From positions 25,755 to 89,754 of the forward strand of contig JAENXC010000017.1 of assembly GCA_016649715.1 (NCBI GenBank): a DNA stretch of 64,000 bases, given 5' to 3'. The stretch is from Flavobacteriaceae bacterium. GTDB lineage: Bacteria; Bacteroidota; Bacteroidia; Flavobacteriales; Flavobacteriaceae. Within the stretch, counting starts at the first letter, position 1. Each line of letters opens with the position of its first letter. The notes beneath the pieces were generated by a model. That model worked only from the letters and a program-made list of their open reading frames with translations, searched no databases and was not told where the DNA came from. Both the position numbers and the translations under genes were made by a program. Of this stretch, positions 43,001-51,193 are shown piece by piece.

Positions 43001-43105
43001 GACCCTGTGCCTATCCCAAGGTGGGTATATATCGCAGTGGGCTGTATTATTTTTATAAGTGTTTTGGCATATATTAGAAAACGAAAATTTGACATTATAT
43101 CATAG
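40004..43105 (+). CDS. ccsBA: CcsBA-type system II cytochrome c maturase (ResB-CcsA fusion)
   Basis: 1033-aa inner-membrane haem exporter and cytochrome c synthetase. Start codon is TTG at 40004. N-terminal ResB/CcsB half (about 1-460) with membrane helices, a long periplasmic part and RIGGLLYNFND; C-terminal CcsA half (about 500-1033) with the WWD motif WGRYWGWDAKETWALV near 920 that presents haem, and flanking helices with likely His ligands (LHTVGLGMRW; YWLTIHVSLEAGSYG; FILHMRLIP). Also a HNHDDGHNHS linker. The neighbouring multihaem cytochromes, 45 haem sites, need exactly this activity. Converges with the OB-fold lipoprotein gene. Confidence 0.96.
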   Translation: MKAKKVLSAFFTTRAAGAYFILFAAAIAIATFIENDFGTSAAQKVIFKSWWFELLLVLFGITILVNIVKFRMVQQRKWAVLMFHIAIIVILIGAGVTRYFGFEGVMHIRENEAANTFLSSETFLKFQVQKNGNTYNFAEPVLFASLGSNHFKESYMIENELIEMEVKDFIPNPEQQMESSNLDGKPVLKLVVAGANGRQEYYLEKGQTRRIGGLLYNFNDNEIPAAINIKYENSETYFLADRTLTQMVMATQKKDTLNPTDDYKPLLLRSLYSDGVNNFVFSEFNPSAKTFIKSNDPKVKNESSTAIVMDVTVKGQTQETYVYGNKGLPGNPSNLSFKGLNISISYGAKEVMVPFGIKLNDFIMDKYPGTNSASSYASEVTVVDPVENVNMDYRIYMNNILDYGGYRFFQSSFDRDEKGTYLSVNSDWWGTIISYIGYALLTLGMILTLFSKNTRFYSLIKKIKALRAKSGTFTILIALFFCSMINAQTDNHIKNAVSKEHAEAFSTVVVQDFKGRMKPMHTLSREVLRKITRKESWDGLNADQVVLSMFVNKEDWYGVPLIKLGKHEDIQKLLGVSGEYASYKDFFDESGKYKFQDEVRRVYDLEPIDRGVYEKELLKIDERLNILSMVFSGSMLKIIPRPNDPSNTWEGYSGHNHDDGHNHSTVANNFFNSYGSELQKATSTKDYSHAGHLLAELKGYQVAKGGSVMPSESKINIEILLNKMNVFTRLAGLYMILGVLLLFFLFVSVFKPSWHLKKVYIVLFSLVAIGFVLHTVGLGMRWFVSGRAPWSNGYESMIYIAWTTTLAGILFTRKSFGGLAATMVLAGTILFVSTLSFLDPEITPLVPVLKSYWLTIHVSLEAGSYGFLMLGAIIGLINLVLMIFISDKNKIRVKRIIQEMSYISELTLIGGLFMVSIGTYLGGVWANESWGRYWGWDAKETWALVTILVYAFILHMRLIPKLRGLFAYNLATIFGLGTVIMTYFGVNYYLSGLHSYATGDPVPIPRWVYIAVGCIIFISVLAYIRKRKFDIIS

Positions 43106-43110
43106 CATAA

Positions 43111-43920
43111 CTATTCTCTGATCACACCATTTTCCAAAATAAGATCATAGCGATAGCCGGCACCAAAATCACGATTCAATCCTACTTCCGCACGAATGGT
43201 AATTATTTTTCCTTCGGGAACAAACGTGTTTGAAGTAACCACAAGGTCAAAATCATTCTTGCTGCCGTCCTGTAGATGAATCCAGTTACGGTCCATAATG
43301 TTTGGGTTTACCTTTACTACTTTCCCAGTTATTTGGACGGTTTTACCTTCATACGCAGACGGATTGGCAACCAATTCAGCAATTTTTATGGAACCTTTGT
43401 GTTGCTTTATTTCTTCGGTATGGGTAGGAATAGTTTCCTTTTGACTTAGCTGTGGGTTTTTTGAATTTCCTTCTGCAAAGTTTGCCGTTAAGTTTCCGGT
43501 ATTGCCTCCATGGTTTTTCGGTACAAATTTAGAAACAAGATATATAGTATCAAACACTCGCTTGTATTCCTTGCTTTCAAAGTTGGTCTTTAGTAGGCCG
43601 TCGCGATAGAAATAAGTATCACCAACATTCACTTCCTGTTTCCCTGTGGCGATCCAAAACTGTTTTCCCCCTTCGGTGACGTTTAAGTAAATGTATTTTT
43701 CTGTCGGAAGTATTTTTGACACCACAACAGTATGTAAATTTTCGGTAAAGCCACCAGACTCCATTGGAGCTTCAATTGTTTGGTTGTCTTCTTCTGAAAA
43801 AATACCGCTATCGTATTTCGCCGAAGGTGTTTCATTTGAAGTAATCACCTTGGGACCATTGTTACAGGCCAATAAGAACATTGCAATAACTCCGAGGCTT
43901 AGGGTATTATAAAATTTCAT
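43111..43920 (-). CDS. lipoprotein with NrfJ-like and OB-fold domains
   Basis: 269-aa lipoprotein: ATG at 43920 starts MKFYNTLSLGVIAMFLLACNN with lipobox LLAC; the frame is open upstream to 44112 but that part is not signal-like. Residues about 60-125 resemble the NrfJ-type domain (LHTVVVSKILPTEKYIYLNV; KQEVNVGDTYFYRDGLLKTNF; FDTIYLVS) and residues about 180-268 an OB-fold (IKIAELVANPSAYEGKTVQITGKV; NWIHLQDGS). Small proteins of this kind accompany nitrite reductase and multihaem cytochrome genes. Last gene of the cytochrome operon; likely a periplasmic assembly or haem-site helper. Confidence 0.8.
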   Translation of the reverse strand: MKFYNTLSLGVIAMFLLACNNGPKVITSNETPSAKYDSGIFSEEDNQTIEAPMESGGFTENLHTVVVSKILPTEKYIYLNVTEGGKQFWIATGKQEVNVGDTYFYRDGLLKTNFESKEYKRVFDTIYLVSKFVPKNHGGNTGNLTANFAEGNSKNPQLSQKETIPTHTEEIKQHKGSIKIAELVANPSAYEGKTVQITGKVVKVNPNIMDRNWIHLQDGSKNDFDLVVTSNTFVPEGKIITIRAEVGLNRDFGAGYRYDLILENGVIRE

Positions 43921-43930
43921 CTGTATCTGT

Positions 43931-45526
43931 TTATTTTTTCTTTTTACTATAAAATCTTTTGGTAAGCTGGGTGTAAAAACGATAGCTGTTTTCGCTTTCA
44001 AACTGAGACATTTCCCCCGATATATTGAACTGCCAGCTCCTGGAAATTCGGTACGATAAGGCAATACCGTAGTAGTTTTGTTTATATTTTGTACTTTGAT
44101 TTTCGTAATCATAATCTGCCATTCGGTAATAAAAGTCAGCGTTGAGTTTGTTTTTTACCAGATCTCTCGAATGCCTTACGGAAAATATATTGCTTTTTAA
44201 ATATCTGGAGGTATTCATATTATAAGTTGCATTCAACCTTCCTCCAACTGCTGGGATTTTGGTCAAGGTAATATACCCATATATATTGTCCGATTTGTTT
44301 TGTTCACCTGTCTGAAACCTAGTGCTATAACTAGCTCCCATCCAGATAATCTTTACGGGCCGTACATTCAACCGGGCTCGTATCCCCTGCCTGGCTAAAT
44401 CATCGTCCAATATTCGTTCAATTTCAGATTGAAAAGTTTCATAATAAATAATCTGCTTTCTGGAATCATAGGAAACCATAAGATTGGCTGCTTTACTAAA
44501 ACGATATCTTGCGGATACATACAGATTGGTCAATCGGGTTGCACTTCCGGTTTTGCTGAAAATATCCATTTCGGCAGAACTAAAAAGATTTAGGTTGCTG
44601 GCAATGGTACTGGAATGCTGAAAGAAAACATACCGTCTATCCGTTGCTCCCGCATTGGTCTGCTCCATTGCACCCAATGTGGTTGTGCCATAATAGTTAG
44701 AGGTTTTACTTTCAATTCCAAAATAGCCGCCATACTGAAGCAAATCTGAATTAAAACCATAGTCGAAAAAATCTGGACGGAAACCACCGACGGCGCCCAC
44801 ATAAAAGTTTCCAAAATATTTTTCTATCTGTAAACCGTCATTCGCACCAAAAGTTGAGGCCTTTGAATTTATTTCTCTTCCAAGCGTTAGGGAAAGAGTA
44901 GGCGTGGCATCATATTTTGCATTCAGATTATAAACATTAAAAATACTAGTCCTACCCAGATAATTTTCTGGAACCGATATGTTGTTCCGATAGGCGAGAA
45001 ATGTTTCTATCGAAAATTTTCCATCGTTAATGTGATCCGCATTTAGTGAAAATTTTCCCTGCATCCTATGGCGATCCTCCCTTAGGTTTGAAAAGTTATT
45101 ATAACTTGCCACAGAAATTCTTCCCCTGATATTTTCCGAATATATAGATTGTTTTTTTGGATAAGTACCCTTTTTCTGGATCACTTTGGTTGGAATGGTA
45201 TCAGTTACATTGTTTTCGGAAATTATAGGAGGCTCCTTGTCAACGGTAATTTTATATACAACACTATCATCCGTTTTTACTTCACAATTGTTTATAATTG
45301 AACACACCACCGAGGTCGAGGATTTTTCTGTTACCTGCAAGCAATTGGTACCGTTTATCTGAAGCATATCTCCAATTACAATCTTTTCGGTAGAATCAAA
45401 TTTTACGTACGCATTGTTTGAAGTAACAAATGAAACCTTCCCGACCATAGTATCTTTATCATCCTGTGCAAATAGACAGGTTGTACTATAAAAAACTGAT
45501 AGTATGATGTACAAAAATTGTTTCAT
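43931..45526 (-). CDS. outer-membrane beta-barrel protein of the cytochrome operon
   Basis: 531 aa from the ATG at 45526 (MKQFLYIILSVFYSTTCLFAQ signal peptide). Residues about 20-110 form a small N-terminal domain (VGKVSFVTSNNAYVKFDSTEKI). From about 140 on, there are alternating strands ending with Phe/Tyr (RISVASYNNFSN; FSIETFLAYRNN; LSLTLGREINS; YGIALSYRISRSWQFNISGE; FYTQLTKRFY), about 20 strands in all, as in large porins. It sits between cytochrome genes and the lipoprotein, so it may be the pore that holds a cytochrome across the outer membrane, as MtrB does for MtrA. Similarity to MtrB is by arrangement, not by sequence. Confidence 0.8.
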   Translation of the reverse strand: MKQFLYIILSVFYSTTCLFAQDDKDTMVGKVSFVTSNNAYVKFDSTEKIVIGDMLQINGTNCLQVTEKSSTSVVCSIINNCEVKTDDSVVYKITVDKEPPIISENNVTDTIPTKVIQKKGTYPKKQSIYSENIRGRISVASYNNFSNLREDRHRMQGKFSLNADHINDGKFSIETFLAYRNNISVPENYLGRTSIFNVYNLNAKYDATPTLSLTLGREINSKASTFGANDGLQIEKYFGNFYVGAVGGFRPDFFDYGFNSDLLQYGGYFGIESKTSNYYGTTTLGAMEQTNAGATDRRYVFFQHSSTIASNLNLFSSAEMDIFSKTGSATRLTNLYVSARYRFSKAANLMVSYDSRKQIIYYETFQSEIERILDDDLARQGIRARLNVRPVKIIWMGASYSTRFQTGEQNKSDNIYGYITLTKIPAVGGRLNATYNMNTSRYLKSNIFSVRHSRDLVKNKLNADFYYRMADYDYENQSTKYKQNYYGIALSYRISRSWQFNISGEMSQFESENSYRFYTQLTKRFYSKKKK

Positions 45527-45531
45527 AAAAA

Positions 45532-47193
45532 TTAATCTGCTGACCCATCTGGATGACAGGAAAAACAAGCATTACTTTCATATACATAACCACCTACCCC
45601 ATCGTGCTTATCTGCCATATCGCCTTGAGAATGACATAGAAAACATGAAAAAGTGGAATAGTCACTTGGGTTTGTATGGCAGTCCACACAACTGTTCCAC
45701 TCGCCTTCGTGTTTTCCACTATATATAGGGAAATACATATTATCGTGATCAAAAGTGGCAGGCATCCACCCTGGATTGGTGGTGTGGCAAGTAGCACAGT
45801 CTGTCGGGAAATTTGCAGCTATGTGATTTGGATTGGTTGTTTGGTTATAATCGTCTTCATGACAAGCGAAACAGTCTGTTGGTGTATTGTTATAATTACC
45901 ATTTATATGACAGGCGTTACAATCTTGAATATCATGACCCAAAGTAAGTGGAAAGAAATCATGATTTAAGGTTGCTGGCGTCCACCCAGGATTGGTTGTA
46001 TGACATGCAGCACAGTCTGTCGGGAAATTTGCAGCTATGTGATTTGGATTGGTTGTTTGGTTATAATCGTCTTCATGACAAGCGAAACAGTCTGTTGGCG
46101 TATTGTTATAATTACCATTTATATGACAGGCGTTACAATCTTGAATATCATGACCCAAAGTAAGTGGAAAGAAATCGTGATTTACTGTTGCTGGCACCCA
46201 TCCAGGATTGGTGGTATGGCAAACAGCACAGTCTGTCGGGAAATTTGCCGCTATGTGATTTGGATTGCTTGTTTGGTTATATTCGTCTTCATGACAAGCG
46301 AAACAGTCTGTTGGTGTGTTGTTATAATTACCGTTTACATGACAGGCATTACAATCTTGAATATCGTGGCCCAAAGTAAGTGGGAAGAAATCGTGATTTA
46401 TAGTTGCTGGCACCCATCCAGGATTGGTGGTATGGCACTCAATACAATCTGTTGAAAATCCTGCGTTGGTGTGATTGGGATTTGTGGTCTGGGCAAAATC
46501 GTCATTATGGCAAGAAAAACAATCTGGCGAAATATCCGAAAAGTTTGTTACATCATGGCATTGGCTACAATCCTGAATGTCATGACCAAGGGTAAGGGGA
46601 AAAAAGTCGTGAATGATACCTGTTGAATCCCACCCTAAACCAAGTGGATTATGACATTCTATACAATCCTGCGAAAATCCAGAAAGAGAATGATTCGGGT
46701 TTTGGGTAGCCAAATAATCCTGTCTATGGCATTCAATACATTCATTGCCAATAGGGTTAAAAATTAAACTACTTTCGTTGTTATGGCATTCTACGCAGCT
46801 TAAATTGGAATGGGAACCGATAAGCGGAAATCCATTTTCTTCGTGTATTTCTGGAATATTAAATATCAACCAATTTTCAGAAGTATGACAGCGTACACAA
46901 TCATTGCCCACCGATTGGCTGTGCACATCGGTGTGACAGGAAATACAATCCGTTGGGGCTTCATTAAAAACAAGGGAAGTATGGCAGGATTTGCAGTCAG
47001 TAATTAAATGTGTGCCTTCAAGTTCAAAATCGGTCGTGCCGTGGTCAAATTTGACCGTTTTTAAATCTACCGTCCAATTTTCTGGGCTATGGCATTGTGC
47101 GCAATCAATTTTTAAGGAGCTTCCGTGCGGAGATTGTCCCAAAACATGGGAACTGATAAACAAAAAGGCTATTATGAATGACAGTCTTTGCAA
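45532..47193 (-). CDS. 22-haem c-type cytochrome with tandem 72-residue repeats
   Basis: 553 aa. Starts with TTG at 47193 (no ATG fits; a stop lies just upstream) and has a signal peptide ending near VLGQ. I count 22 CxxCH motifs. Three near-identical 72-residue units (TDCAxCHTTNPGW ... NHIAANFP), plus diverged ones before them, each hold three CxxCH motifs and regularly placed His for the distal ligand. No lipobox and no type IX C-terminal domain, so periplasmic unless threaded through the barrel gene that follows by five bases. Overlaps the 23-haem gene by 22 bases. Confidence 0.95.
   Translation of the reverse strand: MQRLSFIIAFLFISSHVLGQSPHGSSLKIDCAQCHSPENWTVDLKTVKFDHGTTDFELEGTHLITDCKSCHTSLVFNEAPTDCISCHTDVHSQSVGNDCVRCHTSENWLIFNIPEIHEENGFPLIGSHSNLSCVECHNNESSLIFNPIGNECIECHRQDYLATQNPNHSLSGFSQDCIECHNPLGLGWDSTGIIHDFFPLTLGHDIQDCSQCHDVTNFSDISPDCFSCHNDDFAQTTNPNHTNAGFSTDCIECHTTNPGWVPATINHDFFPLTLGHDIQDCNACHVNGNYNNTPTDCFACHEDEYNQTSNPNHIAANFPTDCAVCHTTNPGWVPATVNHDFFPLTLGHDIQDCNACHINGNYNNTPTDCFACHEDDYNQTTNPNHIAANFPTDCAACHTTNPGWTPATLNHDFFPLTLGHDIQDCNACHINGNYNNTPTDCFACHEDDYNQTTNPNHIAANFPTDCATCHTTNPGWMPATFDHDNMYFPIYSGKHEGEWNSCVDCHTNPSDYSTFSCFLCHSQGDMADKHDGVGGYVYESNACFSCHPDGSAD
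45780..46440. repeat. 216-base tandem repeats inside the 22-haem cytochrome gene
   Basis: The string CACAGTCTGTCGGGAAATTT recurs at 45795, 46011 and 46227, spaced by exactly 216 bases (72 codons). Copies two and three are nearly identical over their length; a fourth, diverged copy follows to about 46440. Confidence 0.93.
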
Positions 47194-49010
47194 TCCAGTT
47201 TATTTAGCTTGTATATAACGACGGGCACCCCCATTTCATTGTTTACTTCATGGCATGCCCTACAATTAATTTCTTCGTGCTTTCCAGTCAAAGGAAAACG
47301 AGTTTCGCTATGATTAAATTTTTCCGGAAACCAACTGTTTGTTACGTGGCATCTGGAACATTCTGTGATTCCGTTAACAGCAAAATTCACTCCGTGAATA
47401 TTCTCATGACAAGAGACACAATCCTTATCTAAGGTACTAAAATTCTGCGAGATAATCTTATTTTCAGCCGAAATTTCAAAGTGGCATTTCTTGCAAGAAA
47501 CCTCTCTATGTTTTCCGGTCAAAGGCCAATTAGTTAAGGAATGGTCAAAATTAATTAAATCCCAGGATTCACTTCCGTGACAAGAGGTACAATTGTTTTT
47601 AGGTATGTATTTTTCACTCAAATAATCTTTATGAATATTGTTGTGACAATCTATACAATCATTCCCAATATTAGCAAATGTCCACCGGTTGGAAGCTTCA
47701 TCCACATGGCAGGCAAAACAGGGTGTTGCAATATGGGAATCTTTCAAAAGGAAACTCGAGTTTTGATGGTCTGAAATGGTAAACGAGGTATAGTCAAACT
47801 TTTTATTCAAAGAGTGGCATTCCTTGCAATCAGGTGAAACACCGTTTTCTGCAAATTCCCCTTTATGATAATCCTGATGACAATTTTTGCATTCCGAAAA
47901 ATCTATTGGAGTAGAAAACCGCTCAACATGGCATTTTCTACAATCCACTTCCTTGTGCATACCTTCCAATGGATAATCAGTTATGGAATGGTCAAAAAAG
48001 TCCATTTTTTTAAGTGCAATAAAGCTTTCTTCTTTATGGCATCGGGCACAGTCCTGCCCATATTTATTTTCGTGCGGGTCATTATGGCACTGCACACAGT
48101 TATTTTCTTCGGCAACAATCTTATCCTGAAAAACCTGTGTCGGGCTGCTTGTTTTCGCATGACAGCTAAAACAATCAATAGTCTTGTGTTTTCCTTTTAG
48201 ATCAAAGCCAGTGGCGTTATGGTTAAAATTCCCTTTCCCAACAAAAGTTGAAAACGAACTTTCTGTATGGCATTGGGCGCAATTTCCCGGAAGTTGGTTG
48301 TTGTGTGGATCTTTATGGCAGGCTTTGCAGTCCTCGAAAGCAAGACCCGTAAACTGCTGAAATTCCTTCCCGTTTTTAATTGTAATTTTGTGGCACTCCT
48401 TACAATCAACCGTGGTGTGCTTGCCGCGTAGTTTAAAATCTGCTTGGTCATGGTCAAATTTTTTCACAGGTGTAAAAGCCTCCATATTGTGGCACTGTAA
48501 GCAATTGACCGGCAATGCACCCTGATGGAAATCCTCATGGCAGGAGAGGCAAGCATCGTCCAGGCCCAGATAAGTGTCCTTTCTTTTCCTCAATTTTGAA
48601 TCCGAAATATTTTCCGGCGAATGGCACTGTCGGCAATCCACTTTCTTGTGAGCACCCTCAAGTTCATAGCCAGTAACATTATGGTTGAAAGAACTGGTGT
48701 TAAACCGGATCATGTCAAAATTTCTACCGTGATGTTCACTATGGCATTTAACACAGTCCTGGTTTTCCACTTGCGAACTTGCATGGAAACCTTTGTCCTG
48801 CTTAATAAGATTTTTTATTTCGGTATGACAGTCCAAACATTTTTGATCCGTAACTTTTGACCCCAACTCATGACATTGGGTGCAATTGCTCATTCCCTCC
48901 AGGTTTGAGTGCGATTTTGACAAATCTCCCGGTGAAATTTGAGCTATTCCAACCCCTGTAATCAGAAGAAGAAGAAAGAAACATACTATATGTTTTAAGT
49001 TTGAAACCAC
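47172..49010 (-). CDS. 23-haem c-type cytochrome
   Basis: 612 aa, GTG start at 49010, signal peptide (HIVCFFLLLLITGVGIAQ). I count 23 CxxCH motifs; the last is six residues from the C-terminus (LDCKDCHS). Several units have the pattern FDHDxxxxxLxGKHxxxDCxxCH, giving a distal His, and CHxDxH sites that resemble the multihaem cytochrome c3/c7 superfamily. No lipobox. It follows the FAD/Fe-S gene by 21 bases. Likely periplasmic electron wire between the membrane oxidoreductase and the 22-haem partner; the direction of flow is not known. Confidence 0.95.
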   Translation of the reverse strand: MVSNLKHIVCFFLLLLITGVGIAQISPGDLSKSHSNLEGMSNCTQCHELGSKVTDQKCLDCHTEIKNLIKQDKGFHASSQVENQDCVKCHSEHHGRNFDMIRFNTSSFNHNVTGYELEGAHKKVDCRQCHSPENISDSKLRKRKDTYLGLDDACLSCHEDFHQGALPVNCLQCHNMEAFTPVKKFDHDQADFKLRGKHTTVDCKECHKITIKNGKEFQQFTGLAFEDCKACHKDPHNNQLPGNCAQCHTESSFSTFVGKGNFNHNATGFDLKGKHKTIDCFSCHAKTSSPTQVFQDKIVAEENNCVQCHNDPHENKYGQDCARCHKEESFIALKKMDFFDHSITDYPLEGMHKEVDCRKCHVERFSTPIDFSECKNCHQDYHKGEFAENGVSPDCKECHSLNKKFDYTSFTISDHQNSSFLLKDSHIATPCFACHVDEASNRWTFANIGNDCIDCHNNIHKDYLSEKYIPKNNCTSCHGSESWDLINFDHSLTNWPLTGKHREVSCKKCHFEISAENKIISQNFSTLDKDCVSCHENIHGVNFAVNGITECSRCHVTNSWFPEKFNHSETRFPLTGKHEEINCRACHEVNNEMGVPVVIYKLNKLDCKDCHS

Positions 49011-49031
49011 AGTACAAGTTAATGTTTCTTT

Positions 49032-50381
49032 TTAATATTTTTTTAGTATATAACCGAAACGTTTGGTAATATTTACGCCAACTTTTTCCAAAAAAATTGT
49101 GGGAAGTTCGCCACCAGCAAATATATAAACCAAATCGTTTTCCATTTGTTGGGTAGAGTCGTCTTTCAACCTCAACAAAACATCTTTTTCATTAATGCTC
49201 AGTATATTAGATTCAAAAATAATACGTATTGAATTATCTTCTTCGGCTTTTAAGATATTTTCCTTGTTTTTTGGTTTCAGTCTTGAAAACTTATCATTTC
49301 TATAAGATAAAATAACTTCGTTTTCATCTTTTAGGAGCATGGCAGACTCTATTGCAGAATCGCCGCCACCCACTACTATTATTTTTTTTCCTGAAATAGT
49401 TTCTGGCTCCAGTAACCTATAGGCAACTTTTTGGCTGTTTTCTCCAGGAACATCTAATTTTCGTGGACTTCCTCTCCGACCAATTGACAACAGAACATTG
49501 CAAGCCAGGTATTCCTGCTCGGTATTGGTCACAATTTTAAAAGTGCCATCCTTCAATGGAATTATATTCTCCACCTTTGTGTTTTCAATAATTTGAAGAT
49601 TGTGTTCATTGATCACCTTTTTCCAAAGCTGCAAAAGCTCATCTTTTGAGGTATCAAAAAGTTTTACTTTTCCGTATAGCGGAAGGTTCATGGGCGAGGT
49701 CATCACTATTTTTGAGCGCGGAAAAGTAAAAACTGTTCCACCCAGGGAGTCCTGTTCTAAAGTAATTGAAGAAAGTCCAGCTTTTTTTGCAGCTAATGAT
49801 GCAGATATACCAGCGGGACCAGCCCCGATAATAACTACATCGAGACAATCAGCTTTTTTGACTGTTTTTTTGCTTTTAACAATGCTTTCAATTGCCTGAT
49901 GCCCTTGCTCCACACTATTCTTTATAAGTCCCATCCCTCCCAGTTCCCCGGCAATATAAATACCCTTCACATTGGTTTCAAAGTTTTGGTTTACGTGAGG
50001 AAGGTCAACCCCCCTTTTTTCGGTACCTATCCGTAACGTAATTGCTTCCACGGGGCAGGCGTGAAAACAGGCTCCGTGACCAACACAGTTGGAAGCGTTT
50101 ATAACTGTTGCTTTTCCGTTCACAATTCCTAAAATATCCTTTTCGGGGCAGGCAGTTATACAGGCACCGCTGCCAATACAAGCATTAGGGTCTATATAGG
50201 GATGTAATGAAACCGGTTCATAAAGACCTTCTTCTTTAGCTGTTTCCACTTTTTGAACCGTTTTATTGGAGTCACTGCTTTTTTTTCTTAGATATAGAAA
50301 AACAATAAGCCCACAGAGCAAAAAAACAACTCCGTAAATAATGGTTTCTTCTAGTTGTACTTCGCTCATCAAAAAATCCAT
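49032..50381 (-). CDS. membrane-anchored 2x[4Fe-4S] / FAD-dependent oxidoreductase
   Basis: 449 aa. One N-terminal membrane helix (about 14-30), then two ferredoxin-type sites: CIGSGACITACP (about 66-77) and CVGHGACFHACP (about 96-107). The rest is a thioredoxin-reductase-like flavoprotein: FAD motif VVIIGAGPAGISAS (about 183-196), NAD(P) motif IIVVGGGDSAIESA (about 328-341) and a late FAGGELP. The CxxC redox pair of thioredoxin reductase is absent, so it passes electrons to Fe-S or haem rather than thiols. Domain order Fe-S then FAD suggests NAD(P)H-to-cytochrome electron transfer. Overlaps the cytochrome b-like gene by 13 bases. Confidence 0.93.
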   Translation of the reverse strand: MDFLMSEVQLEETIIYGVVFLLCGLIVFLYLRKKSSDSNKTVQKVETAKEEGLYEPVSLHPYIDPNACIGSGACITACPEKDILGIVNGKATVINASNCVGHGACFHACPVEAITLRIGTEKRGVDLPHVNQNFETNVKGIYIAGELGGMGLIKNSVEQGHQAIESIVKSKKTVKKADCLDVVIIGAGPAGISASLAAKKAGLSSITLEQDSLGGTVFTFPRSKIVMTSPMNLPLYGKVKLFDTSKDELLQLWKKVINEHNLQIIENTKVENIIPLKDGTFKIVTNTEQEYLACNVLLSIGRRGSPRKLDVPGENSQKVAYRLLEPETISGKKIIVVGGGDSAIESAMLLKDENEVILSYRNDKFSRLKPKNKENILKAEEDNSIRIIFESNILSINEKDVLLRLKDDSTQQMENDLVYIFAGGELPTIFLEKVGVNITKRFGYILKKY

Positions 50382-51193
50382 TTATAACCAAACGTAAATG
50401 CTACAATAACGTGAATTATTACAACTACAAGCATAATCAAAGCAAAGGGCATATGGGCAACATGCCAGTACTTAAACCAAGTTTTCATCATTTCCAAACG
50501 GCCAATCTTTCGGGAAAGTGAACGTTCTTCCTTTATTTTTTTCAATATGGAATGACGCTCCTCTTTTGATACATTATTTTCTCTTAGGAGTTTTTGCAAA
50601 GTACTGACCGACGGCCTTTTTTCAGTTTTCTCTATACTCGTAAAATTTAGGAACAACTGTATTGTTTGTTGGTTTAAGCTGTATTTTTCTTCAAGCACTT
50701 CGGTAATGTTTGTCTTCATATTCTGGACTTCGTTAAGACTCAGCGCCCTACCCTCAATAGTTCGTGGTATCTGGATATAAATAAATCGCCCCACAACACC
50801 GCTGGCAACCACGGCAATCATGCTCCAAAAAGCTACTGAAACAATGCCTCCAAACTTAAAAGTGGTGTGGAAAAGCACTAAAATGGGACCAAGAGTGCAA
50901 AGAAAAATATGGAATTCCAGCAAGTATTTCAACCGGACCCATTTCCCCAAAATATTATAGCGTTTGTGTAGTATATAAATGAAAACTCCAAAAATTATTA
51001 AGAAAGTGCCTACAACACCCAATCCCTGACCATAGTTCCCACTCGCCTTAAACCAATTGTATCGCGGGTGGTAAAAACGTTCTTCAAGCGGAGTGGTATA
51101 AAAAGAATAGCCTGTATAGGCCAAATAAATGGTTACAATTACAACAATGGATACCATTGTAGCTATATATAGATTATGGACGGATTTTTTCAA
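50369..51193 (-). CDS. membrane cytochrome b-like electron-transfer protein
   Basis: 274 aa, TTG start at 51193. Five or more hydrophobic segments; His pairs that could hold haem b are in FHIFLCTLGPILVLFHTTF (about 93-111) and HVAHMPFALIMLVVVIIHV (about 243-261). A charged coiled stretch lies at about 150-235. Resembles a cytochrome b561/ferric-reductase-like fold, but I cannot assign a named family. As first gene of the operon it most likely joins the quinone pool or the Fe-S/FAD protein to the periplasmic cytochromes. Confidence 0.75.
   Translation of the reverse strand: MKKSVHNLYIATMVSIVVIVTIYLAYTGYSFYTTPLEERFYHPRYNWFKASGNYGQGLGVVGTFLIIFGVFIYILHKRYNILGKWVRLKYLLEFHIFLCTLGPILVLFHTTFKFGGIVSVAFWSMIAVVASGVVGRFIYIQIPRTIEGRALSLNEVQNMKTNITEVLEEKYSLNQQTIQLFLNFTSIEKTEKRPSVSTLQKLLRENNVSKEERHSILKKIKEERSLSRKIGRLEMMKTWFKYWHVAHMPFALIMLVVVIIHVIVAFTFGYKWIF

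Noticed and set aside
43921..44112. 65-residue extension of the OB-fold lipoprotein
   Set aside because: It overlaps the end of the barrel gene, and the internal ATG begins a proper lipoprotein signal.
45676..46595. Repeated plus-strand frames and a CRISPR-like spacing
   Set aside because: They mirror the 216-base coding repeats of the 22-haem cytochrome. Unit length and identity do not fit CRISPR repeats and spacers.
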